From Neocallimastix lanati (nom. inval.) (taxonomy: Eukaryota; Neocallimastigomycota; Neocallimastigomycetes; Neocallimastigales; Neocallimastigaceae), in contig JACVTC010000061.1 of the NCBI GenBank assembly GCA_016946835.1, positions 325,001 through 389,000 on the forward strand: a stretch of 64,000 nucleotides of DNA. The letters run 5' to 3'. Shown piece by piece: positions 61,580-64,000 of this stretch. Position 1 is the stretch's first letter; every line of letters starts with the position of its first letter. The position numbers were made by a program, and so were the translations under genes. The notes below the pieces were generated by a model. The model had not been told where the DNA came from and did no database searches. It was given only the letters and a program-made list of their open reading frames with translations.

Positions 61580-61975
61580 TTGGAGAATAATATATATTAT
61601 ATTAAAGCTAATAATAATAACGTAATTGGTGAAATAGTGCCTTGTGATAATGGATGTGCAATAACAACAAAAATAGTGACTTTTAATGGCCGTAACAATG
61701 TAATACAACATTATATTGTTGGTAGAATTGTGATTTTTGGGGAAAGGGTGTTTCTTTTAGACGTCGAGAATAATATAATTGGTGAATTTTGTTCCTCCAA
61801 CGGCAATCGTAATCTTTACTTAAGTGATATGAGAAGTTTATTAGCCCAATATTTAATGGAAAATATATATGTACCTGTATCTCTTGAAAACATTAATAAT
61901 GATAGTATTCTTTATTTAAGAGATATGCACAATTTCATAACACAATATTTAATAGCAAATGTTAATGTACCTTAA
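61580..61975 (+). pseudogene. Open frame of 131 codons without ATG, probably the 3' part of the previous gene
   Basis: It is in the same frame as 60926-61546, with two stops and about 30 bases between. It begins with no ATG near its start and reads LENNIYYIKANNNNVIGEIV, CDNGCAITTKIVTFNGRNN, VFLLDVENNIIGEFCSSNGN, then a duplicated tail motif (LSDMRSLLAQYLMENIYVPV and LRDMHNFITQYLIANVNVP). The composition is protein-like and beta-rich. It is most simply the C-terminal half of the upstream reading frame, cut off by stop mutations; alternatively a 3' exon. Confidence 0.4.
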
Positions 61976-62417
61976 TCTTTTGATACAAATTAGTAATTAT
62001 CCACTGTTATAACTATTTATATACCTTAAAATTATATTTAGTATATATAATTGAATGGATTAAAAGTTAAACTGGTAAAAAAAAATTCAAGTATTATATA
62101 CATTCTGTATTTTAGTTAATTTTAAAATGAATTACAAAAATATTTTTATTTTTTATTTTTTATTTTTTCTATTTTTTTTTTTTTTTTTTTAAATTTTTTA
62201 TTTTTATTTTTATTTTTTATTTTATTTTTATTTTTTTTTTCATATTATATTTTTTAATTGAATAATAAGTAAAATGTAATAATTATTGATTTAAAGTAAT
62301 TAATAAAATAAAATGATAATTTATATAAGTTGAATTGTGTATTTAATTATACAAATATAATTATATATATTGTTAAGGAGTCACACAGAATGTGGTTTAT
62401 ATACACACAATATTTAT

Positions 62418-62469
<52 letters not shown>

Positions 62470-62587
62470 TTATTTTATATTTAATGATAAAAGGACTCAA
62501 TTATTTAATATTATACATTAATTCATTAATAAACTTTATAATATTTTTATGTACATTACTTAACATTCCTCCTACATTAAGTATTAT

Positions 62588-62627
<40 letters not shown>

Positions 62628-63045
62628 TTTGATCTCTAAAAATTAAATTTGTAAAACGATTCATTTTTATGTCTGTAATACTTTTTGTTAGAGGATTAGC
62701 TAATTAAATTTTATGTATTAATATAAATAGGTGTGAATTTCGCGATTTTAAAATATTTTCTTTAGTGTTTTTATTAAATAAAATTTTCAATAAATAAATT
62801 TTCAATAAATAAATATTTTCAATAATTAAATTTTCAATAAATTTTCAATAAATAAATTTTCAATAAATAAATTTTTAATAAATAAAATTTCAAAAAAATT
62901 TATTTATAAAATTAATTATTTTTTTACTTCTTTTAAGTATAAACTTTTTGAGATAATCTTGTTTTGTTTAATATATAATTCAATATAATAAGTAAAATGT
63001 TACATAGAATTCTATATCCAAGTTGACTCACTATTATCATTTGGA
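61976..63045. other. AT-rich desert with simple repeats
   Basis: T runs and TTTTATTTTTA repeats (62145-62245), a (TTTA)n of about 15 units (62412-62470) that generates false frames full of LFIY, a T run of about 38 (62588-62625), and a TTTTCAATAAATAAA minisatellite (62780-62890). No gene. Confidence 0.65.
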
Positions 63046-63049
63046 GTTG

Positions 63050-64000
63050 TGCAATTATTATTATCATAATTATTAATATAATATCATGTGTCCATGATGA
63101 TATATTCTACTCAAAAGCAATCTTTCTGACTAATATGCAGTTGCCAAGGGAGCTAGTACATATCTCATTGAATTAGGTTATACTGGCCCCACTTCAAAGG
63201 AAATGTGTTGCATTTCGTAATGTTGCATTTCGGAAACGCATTTAAAAAAAAAATAATAATTCGTAATATAGTGCCCCACATTTTTATTTTCATTTTAAAT
63301 AATTGTAAATAAATATATAAATATATAAATAAATAGTCATAGAAATAAATATAAATGGGTTAATTTTTTTGTTTTTCTTTTTTTTTTTTTTTTTTTTTAA
63401 ATTTTAAGTATCAAAAAATTTTTCTCATAAGCATTTTTTTTATAATTGTTAATATTATAAAAGAAAAAAAATAATAAAAAAGTGAATTAAATAAATAAAC
63501 AATAGATAAAATAAAAATAAAAATAAAAAATTAAATAAATAACTAATAAATTATAAAAAAAAAAAATATTTTATTTTTAACAATTAAAATGGAAAAAAAA
63601 TTCAAAAACTGAAAAAAGTGAAACAAATAAAGTAAAAGAACAAATTATTATAAATAAATATAATTTATATCCTTAAAATTTAATATTATTAAATATTAAA
63701 TATTTATTTATTTAATATAATTTAAGCCACTTTTTCTTTAACGATTTATTTAACTGTTTATTTATGTACGCCACTTTTTATATATAACAACATTCAAAAA
63801 AGCCACGTTCCGAAATGCCACACTCTCCTTCAAAGAGAAAAAGCGTATTAAAATATTCTCAGCAATATTATGAATGCCAGAGCGTCTATGCAAAACACTC
63901 AATAAAGCCATCCAGCAAGGACAATATCCGCCTATGCGAAAGAACACAGAAGTGTTGTGATTATTCCAATATTTTCATTCCTTTAGGGGGTAGGCTGAAT
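63050..64000 (+). pseudogene. Coding-like sequence interrupted by a foldback element, runs off the window
   Basis: 63130-63199 reads AVAKGASTYLIELGYTGPTS on the plus strand. After the foldback element (63200-63827), at the second copy of the target duplication, reading resumes in the same frame with SKRKSVLKYSQQYYECQSVY and continues open to the window edge (HSIKPSSKDNIRLCERTQK). GC is clearly higher than in the desert. This suggests that one coding region was split by the insertion. The product is not recognised, and an alternative minus-strand frame (61 residues) cannot be fully ruled out. Confidence 0.35.
63200..63827. mobile_element. Second foldback/MITE-like element, 628 bp
   Basis: It is flanked by CTTCAAAG on both sides (63192-63199, 63828-63835; nine bases if one mismatch is allowed). 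The inward-reading ends are GAAATGTGTTGCATTTCG on the left and GAGAGTGTGGCATTTCGG on the right, followed by more GCATTTCGGAA/GTTGCATTT modules, the same arm family as the element at 10473-10808. The 500-base interior is A/T with a T run and no coding capacity. Different interior, same arms: two members of one non-autonomous family. Confidence 0.8.

Noticed and set aside
62412-62640. Telomere-like or coding signal in TTTA repeats
   Set aside because: Simple (TTTA)n and poly-T; there is no TTAGGG-type repeat and the frames are pure LFIY.

Overview
The window looks like a piece of an anaerobic gut fungus genome (Neocallimastigomycota, the Piromyces/Neocallimastix/Anaeromyces group). The reasons are extreme A+T content outside genes, with homopolymers up to about 45 bases, trinucleotide and heptanucleotide arrays, and almost no GC between genes; short AT-rich introns with GTAAGT/GTAATT donors and TAG-type acceptors; secreted K/T-rich, leucine-rich-repeat and chitin-binding (CBM18) proteins; and a cellulose-binding CBM1 module. 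The assignment is inference from style and gene content, not from a database match.

Layout. 1-11.8 kb: degenerate copies of a dispersed repeat (1-690, 1336-1790, 1985-2345, 11087-11765), one spliced gene of unknown function (4045-4868, minus), AT deserts, and a foldback-type transposon with a clear 9-bp target duplication (10473-10808). 11.8-15.8 kb: two fossil fragments of giant-virus (NCLDV) type, a D5-like primase-helicase (plus) and an RNA polymerase second-largest subunit (minus). 17.2-18.7 kb: a spliced gene for a 333-residue cysteine-rich, single-pass membrane protein. 19.5-22.8 kb: another repeat copy, a LINE fragment (minus) and decayed coding pieces. 23.5-26.1 kb: an eight-exon gene for a secreted protein with two leucine-rich domains and a C-terminal CBM18. 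27.0-30.7 kb: a 230-bp tandem duplication, a 5'-truncated CBM1 gene, a second LINE fragment and inverted repeat copies. 30.7-43.6 kb: mostly AT desert with decayed coding remnants (32.0-32.6 and 34.6-36.3 kb) and several microsatellite/minisatellite blocks. 43.6-48.0 kb: a four-exon TBC-domain Rab GTPase-activating protein with a C-terminal coiled coil. 49.8-53.0 kb: two decayed secreted-protein genes, one with a CBM18. 56.8-58.4 kb: a tandem set of three units, two carrying a small membrane-anchored protein (one frameshifted) and the middle one carrying a fragment of Elongator subunit ELP1. 59.8-60.5 kb: a Ty3/gypsy integrase fossil. 60.7-62.0 kb: an unrecognised lysine-rich, repeat-containing coding region. 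63.2-63.8 kb: a second, larger copy of the foldback transposon, inserted into coding-like sequence.

The live genes do not form a pathway. The TBC protein acts in vesicle traffic. The LRR-CBM18 protein and the cysteine-rich membrane protein are surface or secreted products of the kind these fungi make in large numbers. Most other coding-like islands (recognisable because their GC is well above the desert) are decayed.

Gene models were made by eye from reading frames and splice motifs. Intron positions in the four spliced genes keep the frame throughout, which is the main support for them.
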